A program made the position numbers and the translations under genes. A stretch of DNA of 64,000 nucleotides. Source: Paenibacillus antarcticus. Lineage in GTDB: Bacteria; Bacillota; Bacilli; Paenibacillales; Paenibacillaceae. The notes below the pieces were generated by a model. The model was not told the DNA's origin. It did not search any database and worked only from the letters and a program-made list of their open reading frames with translations. Positions 9,452 through 18,552 of the stretch are shown piece by piece. The DNA lies in the NCBI RefSeq assembly GCF_001637225.1, contig NZ_LVJI01000001.1:124001-188000 (forward strand), written 5' to 3'. Each line of letters starts with the position of its first letter. Positions within the stretch are counted from its first letter, which is position 1.

Positions 9452-9610
9452 CTTAAAAGTTTTTGGAAGCATTACTTCATGTTAATACTACGTCAAAAAC
9501 TTACTTCGAAAGCATATACTTTTAAAGTTTTTGAGCGTTTCTCCATGGATCAACATCGAAAAAACTTACTTGAGAATCATATGCTTAAAAGTTTTTGGAA
9601 GCGTTACTTC
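9452..9610. repeat. Imperfect tandem intergenic repeat, about 66-bp period
   Basis: A 27-bp sequence beginning CTTAAAAGTTTTTGGAAGC occurs at 9452-9478 and again at 9584-9610 with one mismatch; a degenerate copy begins near 9519. Between them AAAAACTTACTT (9495 and 9560) occurs twice, each followed by a CATATR motif, and it is partly complementary to the first element, so each unit could fold into a hairpin. The block lies in the DUF456 leader, directly next to its ribosome site. Confidence 0.75.
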
Positions 9611-9628
9611 TTGTAATACTCCAATCAT

Positions 9629-10375
9629 CTATAACTCAAAAATATACTTCTTAATCACTTCCACAATCCCATCATCATTGTTGCTTGCTACGACAATATC
9701 AGCGACATCTTGTACTTGCTGTTGCGCATTCCCCATTGCAACCCCAAGTCCACACTGCTGAATAGCTGCTACATCATTCAAGCTATCTCCTACTGCAATA
9801 ACTTCCGACATCTCAATACCAAGTAACTTACATACCTCGGCAATACCTGTTGCCTTGTTACAGCCCTCTGGATTAATCTCTAGGTTAAATGGTGAAGAGT
9901 TCGTAATCTCAAGTCCATTCATGTCCTGTAGCTTCATCAAAATTTGATGCCGGATATCGTCATCTTCCGTATGGTAACCAAATTTCAACCATTCACTATC
10001 TTCTAACGGCTCATTAAGCCAATTGTCCTTATTATAGACGTGCTGTACCGAATAAGCCCAGAACCACGTATCTAAAGATACTGCAATTTCGTATAACTCT
10101 TTGATCCGCTGTACATCAAATAAAGAACGACGATGAAGTTGATGGGGTGCCTTCCAAACCTCACTCCCATTCACAGTGACCATAGGTGTAGAAAGCCCTA
10201 ATTGTTCGCCGAATGGCAATGCACTTTCAAAAGAACGACCTGTAGAAAGGCATACATGCACCCCTCTATCGGTTGCGTTCTTAATCCATTTCATCGTTTC
10301 TGATGAAATCTGGTGCTCATCATTTAGAAGCGTACCATCCATATCTAACGCTAAACACTTATATTTCATATTCAC
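9629..10375 (-). CDS. Cof-type HAD-superfamily hydrolase
   Basis: A 248-residue sugar-phosphatase-like HAD enzyme. Motif I is DMDGTLL near residue 11, a STGR motif II follows near residue 44, and motif IV GDSLNDVAAI is near residue 195. The middle is a C2-type cap, which makes it a Cof/YidA-like phosphatase acting on small phosphorylated metabolites; the substrate is unknown. Start GTG (10375), or ATG two codons later, behind AAAGGAAG. Confidence 0.85.
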   Translation of the reverse strand: MNMKYKCLALDMDGTLLNDEHQISSETMKWIKNATDRGVHVCLSTGRSFESALPFGEQLGLSTPMVTVNGSEVWKAPHQLHRRSLFDVQRIKELYEIAVSLDTWFWAYSVQHVYNKDNWLNEPLEDSEWLKFGYHTEDDDIRHQILMKLQDMNGLEITNSSPFNLEINPEGCNKATGIAEVCKLLGIEMSEVIAVGDSLNDVAAIQQCGLGVAMGNAQQQVQDVADIVVASNNDDGIVEVIKKYIFEL

Positions 10376-10431
10376 TGTAGCTTCCTTTCGAGTACATTCT
10401 CAACTACACACTTTGTACTTTGAGCAAAGAT

Positions 10432-12483
10432 TTAGTCCGTACTTCCTTCATCTGTAGTATCCTTATTGCCCTTAGGTATTCCATCAAGCCCATACACTTC
10501 ATCATAAGCGTCAAAAATCTTACGTGCAATCGGAGCCGCACTTTGGGATCCAAAGCCACCTTCAGGTATCATTACAGCTACAGCCAATACAGGGTTTTCA
10601 CGAGGCGCATAAGCAATAAATACACCGTTATCGACTAACTCCCTACCTACCTGTTGAGTTGAAGTTCCTGTCTTTCGAGCAAAATCATACGGGAAGTCTC
10701 CAAATGAAGATACCGCACTATTCATACCTTTCTTAACCACATTCCAATAGGATTTATCGAAATTGACGACATTCAACACTTCTGGTTGGAACTGTTGAAC
10801 CACATTACCTGCCTTATCAGTAATCTTACTCACAATCTGAGGCTTCATTCGTTTCCCTTCATTTGCAAGTGTAGCTGTATATTGTGCAAGTTGAAGTGTT
10901 GTATATTTCCCCTGCTGTCCGAATGATGCATACGCCATCCTAGACTGCACACTTTCAATATCGTTGTTATACTCAAGTAATCCTTTCTGTTCTCCAGGGA
11001 GACCACTTTCCGTAACAACACCAAGACCGAATTCCTTCATATACTTATCCCATTCACCAATGGCTCCAGCTCCATATTTACTATTTAGGGGAATCCCTAC
11101 TTTATCCACCATAAATGCATTTGATGAATGTTCAAGAGCTCCAGCTGGGCTCAAAGGACCATAAACATGCCCTCCCGAATTCTGAATTCGGGTCTGATGC
11201 CCTTCCTTACCGAAGTAAGCCGCACCTTTGTCATAATACGTATAATTCTTGGAGAAGAACCCTTCGTTTAAGCCAATAAGCACACTAAGAGGCTTAATCG
11301 TTGATCCCAAAAGAACAACAGACTCTGGATGGTATCCTTTTTTACCCGAATTAAAAGAACGAATGGTTCCATTCTGGTAAATATACTCAATATTTTTCCA
11401 ATTATCTGAAGATACGGCTCCCGATCCCCAAACATTGGTATCATAATCTGGCATACTAGCCATAGATACGATCTTCCCCGTCTTCACTTCCATCGCGACC
11501 GCAAAGCCCGTAGTAGCATCCCGATGGAGTTTGCCAGACACAGGATTCTTATGTAACCAATCTAACTGGTCCATAATCGCTTGCTCTGTCTTCATTTGAA
11601 CATCTTTGTTAATCGTTGACCACACATCATGTCCTTTTTCGGGAGCGACGATATTATCCACACCTTCAGGCATGTTACGAGGATCAACAGGTATTTCCAT
11701 GTATCCGTTCTTTCCACGTAATTCATCTTGGTACATCAATTCTAATCCATCAAACCCAACAAACTCGGATTCACTATACATTAGACCTGGATCTTTTTGT
11801 GTACCATTCTTCATTTCATCCGTAATTGTCTGATATTTATCTAATGTTTTAGATCTTTTGAAATCTTTAATATAACCTATGGTTTGAACAGCCACGGTGT
11901 CAGGATCATATTCCCTCTTATTCTCTTCAACAATCGTAATCCCTTGATAATCGGATTTATGTTCCATAAAGTAAGCATACTCTTTATCCGTAATATCCAT
12001 CTTAATTCTTCTCGGTACATACCCAGAATATAATCTGTAGTTTAAGTCCAACGCCTTCAAAATATCTTCTTTAGTTAAGATTTCCCCGTTAGGATCACCA
12101 TATTCTTTAAAAGCCGCTGCTAAATCCTCAGCCAACTTCTCAACTTCAGGATAGTTATCTCGCTTCTTGCCACCTTCAAGATCACTATAATTACTCTTCA
12201 ACGTAACATACATGGACAGTGTTGGTGTAGAATAAGCCAACTTCACACCCTTGTCATCATATATAATCCCTCTTGCTGGAGAAATAGGTACATTCTTTAC
12301 ATCTCTACTCGTTTCTTCTCCTTTTAGCATCGGGCCCTCAACAAACTGTAATATAGCCAAACGTACGATAATAACACAAAATATAAGGAACGTACTGAAA
12401 AAAAACAGATTGATACGCAGATTAAAACTATCTTTATGTTTAGGTGATTCTTGCTGCGTTCGATCCGGTACGTAGTCGCTCAC
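10432..12483 (-). CDS. Class B penicillin-binding protein 2 (transpeptidase)
   Basis: A 683-residue peptidoglycan transpeptidase. It has a short basic cytosolic tail, one TM anchor (about residues 25-47), a dimerisation domain and a C-terminal transpeptidase domain. All three active-site motifs are present: STIK (SxxK), SSN (SxN) and KTGT. The family includes MrdA and PbpA/PbpH; the elongation-type assignment is inferred from length and architecture. The start is GTG behind AGGAGG. Neither rodA nor mreBCD is adjacent. Confidence 0.88.
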   Translation of the reverse strand: MSDYVPDRTQQESPKHKDSFNLRINLFFFSTFLIFCVIIVRLAILQFVEGPMLKGEETSRDVKNVPISPARGIIYDDKGVKLAYSTPTLSMYVTLKSNYSDLEGGKKRDNYPEVEKLAEDLAAAFKEYGDPNGEILTKEDILKALDLNYRLYSGYVPRRIKMDITDKEYAYFMEHKSDYQGITIVEENKREYDPDTVAVQTIGYIKDFKRSKTLDKYQTITDEMKNGTQKDPGLMYSESEFVGFDGLELMYQDELRGKNGYMEIPVDPRNMPEGVDNIVAPEKGHDVWSTINKDVQMKTEQAIMDQLDWLHKNPVSGKLHRDATTGFAVAMEVKTGKIVSMASMPDYDTNVWGSGAVSSDNWKNIEYIYQNGTIRSFNSGKKGYHPESVVLLGSTIKPLSVLIGLNEGFFSKNYTYYDKGAAYFGKEGHQTRIQNSGGHVYGPLSPAGALEHSSNAFMVDKVGIPLNSKYGAGAIGEWDKYMKEFGLGVVTESGLPGEQKGLLEYNNDIESVQSRMAYASFGQQGKYTTLQLAQYTATLANEGKRMKPQIVSKITDKAGNVVQQFQPEVLNVVNFDKSYWNVVKKGMNSAVSSFGDFPYDFARKTGTSTQQVGRELVDNGVFIAYAPRENPVLAVAVMIPEGGFGSQSAAPIARKIFDAYDEVYGLDGIPKGNKDTTDEGSTD

Positions 12484-12621
12484 CGGTTGTCCTCCTTTAG
12501 ATATTAACCACTCTCGAAGTTCATTTTCATGGAAATGTCTTTCTCATTCTATCATAAAATAACGACACCTTCATCTTCGCCATCTTCTCTCATTATGGAT
12601 CATATCTTATAAAACACAAAT

Positions 12622-12662
12622 ATAAGAGGCTAAATTGTCATAGTTGCAATTTAGCCTCTTAT
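12622..12662 (-). terminator. Terminator after the HTH regulator gene
   Basis: A perfect 16-bp inverted repeat (ATAAGAGGCTAAATTG / CAATTTAGCCTCTTAT) with a 9-base loop lies between the HTH regulator gene and PBP2. A weak T-rich tail follows on the minus strand. Confidence 0.75.
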
Positions 12663-12685
12663 TCTCACTCATCATTGAAAAAATA

Positions 12686-13039
12686 TTAGAAATCTGAATT
12701 GTTTTTATAGCTTACAGCCATAACTTTTTCATAAGCACTTTCAAATTCTTGGGGAAGGAGCGGCTTGATCTGTTCCATAATATTAGATAGTGAGGCAAAG
12801 GCATGCATCTCCTTCACCGTCCAATCTAACGGATATAATGAGAAATCACCAATGAACTTATACCCCTTACCATAACCTTGGTGAAAGATAGGAATATGCA
12901 TCGCGCTTAATACATCCATATCCCGATAGATGGTACGTTCAGTTGTTCCACATCGTTCTGCAAGCTCTCGAGCAAGAATTCCAGGCATGGCTTGTACAAG
13001 AGTAATGATACGCATTAACCGAATTAATCTATCTGTCAT
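12686..13039 (-). CDS. Small DeoR/HTH_11-type transcriptional regulator
   Basis: About 117 residues. The N-terminal half is a winged HTH of the HTH_11/DeoR type (LARELAERCGTTERTIYRD). This domain normally precedes a WYL or sugar-binding domain, but here only about 50 residues follow, so the protein is much shorter than typical WYL regulators. Starting at 13039 puts AAGGGG just upstream; an in-frame start 23 codons earlier has no clear ribosome site. It may be a complete mini-regulator or a truncated WYL protein. Confidence 0.7.
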   Translation of the reverse strand: MTDRLIRLMRIITLVQAMPGILARELAERCGTTERTIYRDMDVLSAMHIPIFHQGYGKGYKFIGDFSLYPLDWTVKEMHAFASLSNIMEQIKPLLPQEFESAYEKVMAVSYKNNSDF

Positions 13040-13206
13040 ATTTTCCCCTTGGATGTAGTTATTTGGACTCATATTAAACACTCTATAAGTAGTCCTTTCG
13101 ACTATCACCAGGGATTATCCTTCTTTTCAATCATTGAATTATGCAACTATTTTCCTAATAAAATTATTAGTTAGTATCAAAAAATCTATTTCAAGATAAA
13201 TAAATG

Positions 13207-13875
13207 TTATAAATCTCCATATAGATCAATTACACGGTACATCTTTTCCGCCTCTTCCATCAAACTTAGATCGCCTGATTGAACAGCAGACAATAGCAAC
13301 TCATCTCCTTTTCTTCTTAATATAAATTCAGCATGTTCTATATCGCCTAATTCAAATATTTCAATTGCTTCTTTCATGATCATAGAAGTCTTAAATAGTT
13401 TTACTTGCTTCTCAACCTTAAAATTACCTGTTTTTCGTAGGAGTCCCAAATTGTACGTATAATTCATATAAATCTCCTCAACCGCTTGTTCTTTCATCCG
13501 TTCACTATGAGAGCCCTTGAATCTCCATTGGGTGGATATTACTGGACGTTTACAAGCTGCATGAGACTTAAAGGAACATTCGATAACTACACACTGCTTC
13601 ATATCAGTATATAAATGCCCTAGTGGAAGTTTTAAAAACGAATGTGGTGATTCTACTTTTCCATTACAGCCGTATGTACGAACTACTTTGATACCTGGTT
13701 CGAGCCATATCATTAATTCAACATCCCGAGCATAAAGTTTAGAAACTGATTTCGGACTGCTTGATTTCAGTTCTGAAGCATTCCACTCAATTAGTAAATA
13801 TACGCTATCGGCTCCGGTAGCATATATGTATGAATGATTCCATGTATATGTAGCTTTAATATCTGCTGTATACAC
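13207..13875 (-). CDS. Hypothetical protein, beta-rich with helical C-terminus
   Basis: About 222 residues, not recognised with confidence. The N-terminal two thirds look beta-rich with many aromatic residues (YLLIEWNASEL, DVELMIWLEPGIKVV); the C-terminal third is predicted helical and ends in acidic/hydrophobic helices (EAIEIFELGDIEHAEFILRRKGDELL). It vaguely recalls regions found after VWA domains, but no VWA is present. A GTG start at 13875 is preferred because AGGAGG lies 7 bases upstream; another GTG lies 7 codons earlier. No signal peptide. Neighbours give no functional hint. Confidence 0.6.
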   Translation of the reverse strand: MYTADIKATYTWNHSYIYATGADSVYLLIEWNASELKSSSPKSVSKLYARDVELMIWLEPGIKVVRTYGCNGKVESPHSFLKLPLGHLYTDMKQCVVIECSFKSHAACKRPVISTQWRFKGSHSERMKEQAVEEIYMNYTYNLGLLRKTGNFKVEKQVKLFKTSMIMKEAIEIFELGDIEHAEFILRRKGDELLLSAVQSGDLSLMEEAEKMYRVIDLYGDL

Positions 13876-14245
13876 TCCACCACCTCCTGCTCTCACTAAT
13901 ATACCAATAGTAGAATGACATCATATTGTCAGGGAACATCAGTTCCCATCAAACCAATTGAGTTTTATTAACGGAAATTTCTGTTAATAACCCAATCCAA
14001 TAACTAATTACAACGTATTCGAATAAAGTAAAAAAAGGAATACCACCTCATAGTTGAGGGGTATTCCCTTTTTTATATAACGTTCACCATTTACTTATTC
14101 TGTAAATATTTCTTTCTTTTGAGGGAGTTTTTCTCCTACCGCTGGAATACCACCAGAAATATTTACGCACCAAAAAATCAAGCCCCTCATCCAAAGAGAC
14201 TTGATTATTCATGTCTTATTATCATATCACTCATCCTGACCTATT
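13876..14245. other. Gene-poor stretch with one terminator
   Basis: This 370-bp AT-rich stretch holds a clear terminator at 14031-14075 and no supported gene. A 43-codon minus-strand frame at about 14081-14212 lacks a ribosome site. Confidence 0.55.
14031..14075. terminator. Bidirectional terminator
   Basis: A hairpin of GGAATACC with GGTATTCC is flanked by an A-run on the left and a T-run on the right, so it could work in both directions. On the minus strand it lies downstream of the small gene at 14246-14407. Confidence 0.75.
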
Positions 14246-14407
14246 TTAGCTATCCGTTTTTTCAGTGATATTATGGGAATCTCTTTTCGCATGAGGTCCA
14301 TTTACTATAGGTGCAAAGGTAACTTTATCAATAAGAAGACCATTACCGACTGGCTCTCCATTAACAGTAACCAACAATTTTCTATAATTTTTCTCTTTTT
14401 TCTGCAT
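14246..14407 (-). CDS. Small ORF resembling a stalk-type/copper amine oxidase N-terminal fragment
   Basis: A 53-codon frame with AAAGGAG 10 bases before ATG. Its middle, LVTVNGEPVGNGLLIDKVT, followed by FAPI, resembles the VNG..V...LI.G.T.(V/A)P pattern of the copper-amine-oxidase-like N-terminal repeat common in Paenibacillus surface and phage proteins. After about residue 36 the similarity stops and a hydrophilic tail (KRDSHNITEKTDS) follows. It could be a small functional protein or the remnant of a larger gene. Confidence 0.4.
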   Translation of the reverse strand: MQKKEKNYRKLLVTVNGEPVGNGLLIDKVTFAPIVNGPHAKRDSHNITEKTDS

Positions 14408-14540
14408 CCTTTTCGTACTCCTTTAAGTATTGTATAGATATATATACCCCAAATCTGATTGTTTGAAACGATAATTACAAATTTCATAACCTAAGCCTTT
14501 GGTTATATATTTAACAAATCACATTTCTGGAGGTGACCAA

Positions 14541-14969
14541 ATGAGGATGCCATCATTCTTACTAAAATCCTGTATGACTAGCTTACTGATCTTGACTATT
14601 TGCATTTGTTTCTTTCAGTCTACTAAAGCACATGCGAATTACTTCACAGATTTCTATAATGGATTAGAGCAGTTCTCTGAACTTCCATCCGAAATTAAAG
14701 AATTAAAGAACAGTTACGAACAATCTCGTTCTGAGCTAAATGAAGCAAAGGAACGTGTTCAAACCTACGCAGAGCAAAATATTCAGCTCATGGAACAGAA
14801 CCGTCAACTAACAGAAACTGTTCAATTATTAAAGCAAGCAGAGACCTCTCGTCAAAATCGAGCTAATCAAATAAAGAGTGTAGTCATTTGGGCGATAGCG
14901 CTAGCGGTAGGTTATTTTATTCTTACTCGAACGATTCGATTCGTAATGAGACGCTCAAATAAATGGTAA
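14541..14969 (+). CDS. Signal-peptide, coiled-coil, C-terminal TM protein
   Basis: About 142 residues; not a recognised family. A hydrophobic signal or anchor segment (residues 5-27) ends in a likely AHA cleavage site. A heptad-rich coiled coil follows (about residues 45-105, many Q/E/L), and one TM helix (about 112-132) ends in a basic tail RFVMRRSNKW. It is therefore probably an extracytoplasmic coiled coil tethered at the membrane. Start ATG 14541 has GGAGGTGA upstream. AIM24 begins 34 bases later on the same strand, suggesting cotranscription. Confidence 0.65.
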   Translation: MRMPSFLLKSCMTSLLILTICICFFQSTKAHANYFTDFYNGLEQFSELPSEIKELKNSYEQSRSELNEAKERVQTYAEQNIQLMEQNRQLTETVQLLKQAETSRQNRANQIKSVVIWAIALAVGYFILTRTIRFVMRRSNKW

Positions 14970-15003
14970 GTTCATATAACGTCTGTATTGGAGGTTCCAT
15001 TTC

Positions 15004-15708
15004 ATGAACATACAAATCAACACTGACAACAATGCCCCTATCGGACAAGCCGTCACCTTCTCTCTTATGAAAGGGGATCTCGTCCATATCCTGCATCCTG
15101 AACAGATCGTTGCCTATCGCGGACCTTCTAATGGGCGTAATGATCGTTTCATGAATATGAACCGCATGTATCGTAAGAGGAAGATGATCCAATCCGATAT
15201 GTTGGGTCCTTCTCAATTCGTTGCTGCTCTGCCTCCTGGGTTTGCTATGAAATCAATAGACATTAATGAGGGTAGTGATCTGCTTTACGATTTCAGAAGT
15301 TTATTCTACTTTAGCGATGGAATCACGATGCAGACACGGATATTAAGTATGAAGAATATACTCGTAACTCATGATGTCATTAAAGTAAAGTTTTCAGGTA
15401 CAGGGCAAATTGGCATCCTTACACAAGGACCGGTATGTCAAACTGAACTTCATCCTTCAGAGCCTGTATATATCGACGCTGGAAGTCTTATTGCCTATCC
15501 TGAGAATGCCAATCTAGAGTTGACCGTGTATGGAAATACATTAGCCAGCCAGCGCATGAACTATCATTGGAAAATGACGGGTAAAGGTACCGTACTCTAT
15601 CAAGCAGGTCGTCAGAATAGACAATTAGAGAATGATCTGAATAATGACGGATTTATAAAGCGTGTGCTTAGAGAGATCATACCTTTTGGTAACATTTTTA
15701 TAAAATGA
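15004..15708 (+). CDS. AIM24 family protein
   Basis: A 234-residue beta-rich protein of the AIM24 (DUF124/TrpB-like) family. Family-typical features are the repeated GDLVHILHPEQIVAYRG region and a late GTGQIGILTQGP plus DAGSLIAYP segment of the double beta-barrel. Bacterial members have no firmly known function. It starts at ATG with GGAGG upstream, next to the coiled-coil gene, and is followed by the queuosine operon with its own promoter. Confidence 0.75.
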   Translation: MNIQINTDNNAPIGQAVTFSLMKGDLVHILHPEQIVAYRGPSNGRNDRFMNMNRMYRKRKMIQSDMLGPSQFVAALPPGFAMKSIDINEGSDLLYDFRSLFYFSDGITMQTRILSMKNILVTHDVIKVKFSGTGQIGILTQGPVCQTELHPSEPVYIDAGSLIAYPENANLELTVYGNTLASQRMNYHWKMTGKGTVLYQAGRQNRQLENDLNNDGFIKRVLREIIPFGNIFIK

Positions 15709-15755
15709 GTGATCGATAACATCATTATATTCGTCATCATTAAACCACGTTATTA

Positions 15756-15782
15756 TTGATATATGATTATTTATGTTATAAT
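15756..15782 (+). promoter_or_regulatory. Promoter of the que operon
   Basis: TTGATA (15756-15761) and TATAAT (15777-15782) are 15 bases apart, and TG one base before TATAAT makes an extended -10. It lies just upstream of the preQ1 riboswitch. Confidence 0.7.
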
Positions 15783-15840
15783 GGTGCGGTTCCACGTTAT
15801 CCGACTGGGACAATTGAAGATAATCCATGCTTTGCATGGA

Positions 15841-15913
15841 AGAGGTTCGCGAACTCCCTCTATAAAAAACTATTCACCTTATTTTGTTGGGATAGAAATA
15901 AGGCTTGTTTTTG
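15841..15913 (+). ncRNA. preQ1-I riboswitch with terminator
   Basis: The aptamer AGAGGTTCGCGAACTCCCTC followed by TATAAAAAACTA (15841-15872) matches the preQ1-I class: a short stem-loop plus an A-rich tail that forms a pseudoknot. A hairpin CCATGCTTTGCATGG ends just before it. Downstream, CCTTATTT pairs with AAATAAGG (15877-15903), followed by CTTGTTTTTG, which is a terminator. It should switch off queCDEF when preQ1 is abundant. Confidence 0.92.
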
Positions 15914-15982
15914 TGTTGGAATTAAGTTCATGAATCTCTTTTTCTTCTGTAAATCTAAAGAAGAATGAGAGGTTTTTTTGTG

Positions 15983-16660
15983 ATGACTAACGACAAAGCG
16001 GTCGTCGTATTTAGCGGCGGCCAAGACAGTACCACGTGCTTATTTTGGGCTTTAAAAAATTTCAGTGAAGTTGAGACAATCACCTTCGACTACGGTCAGC
16101 GACATAAATTAGAGATTGAATGTGCTACTAGCATCGCTGCTGATCTCGGTGTGAAGCAGACAATCCTCGATATGAGTCTTTTGAATCAGCTTGCCCCAAA
16201 TGCACTTACTCGTCATGATGTTGACATTACTCACGATGAGGGGCAGCTCCCTAATACCACTGTAGATGGACGTAATCTTTTATTCATGAGTTTTGCGGCC
16301 ATTGTTGCCAAACAAGTAGGTGCTAGGCATTTAATTACAGGCGTATGTGAAACGGATTTCAGTGGATACCCTGATTGCCGAGATGTATTCATCAAATCAC
16401 TCAATGTCACACTCAATTTGTCCATGGATTATGGTTTTGTTATTCATACACCACTGATGTGGCTGAATAAGGCCCAAACATGGCAAATGTCTGACGAGTT
16501 AGATGCTTTCAACTATATCCAAGAACGTACACTGACGTGTTATAACGGTATCATCGGTGTTGGATGTGGCGAATGTCCCGCATGTAAACTTAGACAGGCT
16601 GGTCTGGATCAGTATCTAGATACACGTAAAGATTCTTCGTCTACTCAAGGTGGTGCCTAA
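15983..16660 (+). CDS. queC: 7-cyano-7-deazaguanine synthase QueC
   Basis: About 225 residues, the usual length. QueC converts 7-carboxy-7-deazaguanine, ATP and ammonia to preQ0. The PP-loop motif SGGQDST is at residues 11-17. A Cys cluster near the C-terminus (CGECPAC) binds zinc. Start ATG 15983 is preferred, with GAGAGG upstream; an ATG at 15965 lies too close to its own purine run. First gene of queC-queD-queE-queF, under the preQ1-I riboswitch. Confidence 0.95.
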   Translation: MTNDKAVVVFSGGQDSTTCLFWALKNFSEVETITFDYGQRHKLEIECATSIAADLGVKQTILDMSLLNQLAPNALTRHDVDITHDEGQLPNTTVDGRNLLFMSFAAIVAKQVGARHLITGVCETDFSGYPDCRDVFIKSLNVTLNLSMDYGFVIHTPLMWLNKAQTWQMSDELDAFNYIQERTLTCYNGIIGVGCGECPACKLRQAGLDQYLDTRKDSSSTQGGA

Positions 16661-16661
16661 T

Positions 16662-17171
16662 ATGAATCCTACACCTGGGGAGTTCCGAATCATCGATAAC
16701 CTTCAACGCTTAGGAGAAGGTATTCAACGCGACGAGCTAAAGTATCACACCAAGAGAGTGCTCGTATGTAAAGAATTCACCTTCGACGCAGCTCACCATT
16801 TACATGCCTATGAGGGCAAATGCAAGAATCTTCATGGCCATACGTACAAAGCGGTCTTTGGAATCAGTGGTGTACCTAATGACATTGGAATCACCGTTGA
16901 TTTCAGTGAAATCAAGAGTATTTGGAAAGAACGTATCGAACCCTATCTCGATCACCGCTATCTTAACGAGACCTTACCTAAGATGAACACAACGGCAGAG
17001 AATATGGTCGTCTGGCTGTTTGAAGAAATGGAGCAAGCACTTCAGGACTCGATTCACCTCGACCATGAAGACATTCCACACGCCAGCGTAATGCGTACAG
17101 AGTTTGTAAGACTATACGAGACTCCTACCAGCTATGCTGAATCAAGACGGGAGTGGATGCTAAGTGAGTAG
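16662..17171 (+). CDS. queD: 6-carboxytetrahydropterin synthase QueD
   Basis: About 169 residues, of the 6-pyruvoyltetrahydropterin synthase fold. It converts dihydroneopterin triphosphate to 6-carboxy-tetrahydropterin. Zinc-binding histidines are visible in DAAHHLHAYEG and HGHTY; the nearby Cys of KCKNLHGH is the likely catalytic thiol. It has an N-terminal extension of about 35 residues compared with the shortest QueD proteins. ATG 16662 starts just after the queC stop and it overlaps queE by 8 bases. Confidence 0.94.
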   Translation: MNPTPGEFRIIDNLQRLGEGIQRDELKYHTKRVLVCKEFTFDAAHHLHAYEGKCKNLHGHTYKAVFGISGVPNDIGITVDFSEIKSIWKERIEPYLDHRYLNETLPKMNTTAENMVVWLFEEMEQALQDSIHLDHEDIPHASVMRTEFVRLYETPTSYAESRREWMLSE

Positions 17172-17937
17172 TCAGCATCCTAAAGGTCATTTCGAAGATT
17201 CTAAACCAGCTCGTCGTCTCCCGATTCTTGAAATATTTGGACCTACTGTCCAAGGTGAGGGGATGGTCATTGGAAGGAAGACCATGTTTGTTCGTACCGC
17301 TGGCTGTGACTATCATTGCTCTTGGTGTGATTCAAGCTTCACTTGGGATGGTAGTGGGAAAGATCTTATTAAGCTCCTAAGTCCTGAGCAAATCTGTCAT
17401 GAGCTATATCAAATAGGTGAAGATAGATTCTCACACGTAACGCTATCTGGAGGAAACCCAACCCTACTTCCACAACTCGGAGAATTAATCCAGTTGTTAC
17501 ATGATCGGAACATCACCGTCGCAGTAGAGACCCAAGGATCTAGATGGCAAGATTGGCTTATCGATGTTGACGAGGTGACATTGTCTCCTAAGCCACCTAG
17601 TTCAGGTATGATCACGGAGTGGAGGACATTAGATATTATCGTAGACAATTTGAAGCAACGACCTGCGAAATATTCCCATAGCTTGAAAGTGGTTATTTTT
17701 GATGAAGCCGATTTAGACTATGCCGTTACAGTCCATCTTCGCTATCCTGATACTCTACTGTATCTGCAGGTGGGGAACTCGGATGTACACACGATGGATT
17801 CTACACAACTCACAATGACTTTATTACAACGCTATGAATGGCTCATAGATAAGGTCATGGAATCCTCTATTTTAAATAACGTTCGGGTATTGCCTCAGCT
17901 TCACACTTTAGTGTGGGGTAATAAACGGGGCGTTTAA
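17164..17937 (+). CDS. queE: 7-carboxy-7-deazaguanine synthase QueE (radical SAM)
   Basis: A 257-residue radical SAM enzyme that rearranges 6-carboxytetrahydropterin to 7-carboxy-7-deazaguanine. The cluster-binding cysteines are in CDYHCSWC (48, 52, 55), the CX3CX2C pattern, and GEG (31-33) precedes them. A TLSGGNP motif for SAM binding is seen near residue 96. The start is GTG, inside the end of queD, which implies translational coupling. Confidence 0.94.
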   Translation: MSSQHPKGHFEDSKPARRLPILEIFGPTVQGEGMVIGRKTMFVRTAGCDYHCSWCDSSFTWDGSGKDLIKLLSPEQICHELYQIGEDRFSHVTLSGGNPTLLPQLGELIQLLHDRNITVAVETQGSRWQDWLIDVDEVTLSPKPPSSGMITEWRTLDIIVDNLKQRPAKYSHSLKVVIFDEADLDYAVTVHLRYPDTLLYLQVGNSDVHTMDSTQLTMTLLQRYEWLIDKVMESSILNNVRVLPQLHTLVWGNKRGV

Positions 17938-17983
17938 TACGGAATATACACATAATAAATCGAACTAAAAAAGGAGTATCATC

Positions 17984-18481
17984 ATGCCTGGAAGACAACC
18001 TACTGAAATGGAAGACCTTACGTTACTAGGAAACCAAGGAACGAAATACCTTGTGGAATACGATCCATCCATTCTTGAAAGTTTTGATAACAAACATGCG
18101 TACCGCGATTATTTCGTCAAATTTAACTGTCCTGAATTCACAAGTCTGTGTCCTATCACTGGCCAACCTGATTTTGCCACAATCTATATTAGTTACATGC
18201 CAGATGTTCGTATGGTAGAGAGTAAATCACTAAAGTTGTACTTATTCAGCTTCCGTAATCACGGCGATTTCCACGAAGACTGCATGAACATTATTATGAA
18301 TGATCTCATTAAGCTTATGGATCCCAAATACATTGAAGTCTGGGGTAAATTCACTCCACGCGGAGGAATCTCCATCGACCCATACTGTAATTATGGACGT
18401 CCAGAAACGAAGTATGAAGAAATGGCACAACATCGCCTGATGAATCATGATATGTACCCCGAAACAATAGACAACAGATAA
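17984..18481 (+). CDS. queF: NADPH-dependent preQ0 reductase QueF
   Basis: 165 residues, the short unimodular QueF type. It reduces the nitrile of preQ0 to the amine preQ1. The nucleophilic Cys56 is in [12 protein letters not shown] and the ESKSLKLY QueF motif lies at 79-86. Start ATG with AAAGGAG upstream. Last gene of the operon; a hairpin terminator follows. Confidence 0.96.
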   Translation: MPGRQPTEMEDLTLLGNQGTKYLVEYDPSILESFDNKHAYRDYFVKFNCPEFTSLCPITGQPDFATIYISYMPDVRMVESKSLKLYLFSFRNHGDFHEDCMNIIMNDLIKLMDPKYIEVWGKFTPRGGISIDPYCNYGRPETKYEEMAQHRLMNHDMYPETIDNR

Positions 18482-18493
18482 TAGTAAATAAGC

Positions 18494-18550
18494 GGGGGGA
18501 TGTCCCTAACCATTTCATCAATGATTATTGAACCATCCCCCCAAATATTA
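18494..18550. terminator. Terminator between queF and the EcsC gene
   Basis: GGGGGGATG (18494-18502) pairs with CATCCCCCC (18534-18542), followed by an AT-rich run. The genes on both sides converge here. Confidence 0.7.
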
Positions 18551-18552
18551 TT

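Noticed and set aside
14081..14212. A 43-codon minus-strand frame near the terminator
   Set aside because: No ribosome site and no recognisable content.
14305..14487. A 60-codon minus-strand frame
   Set aside because: It overlaps the 53-codon frame that has a proper ribosome site and domain-like content; this one has neither.
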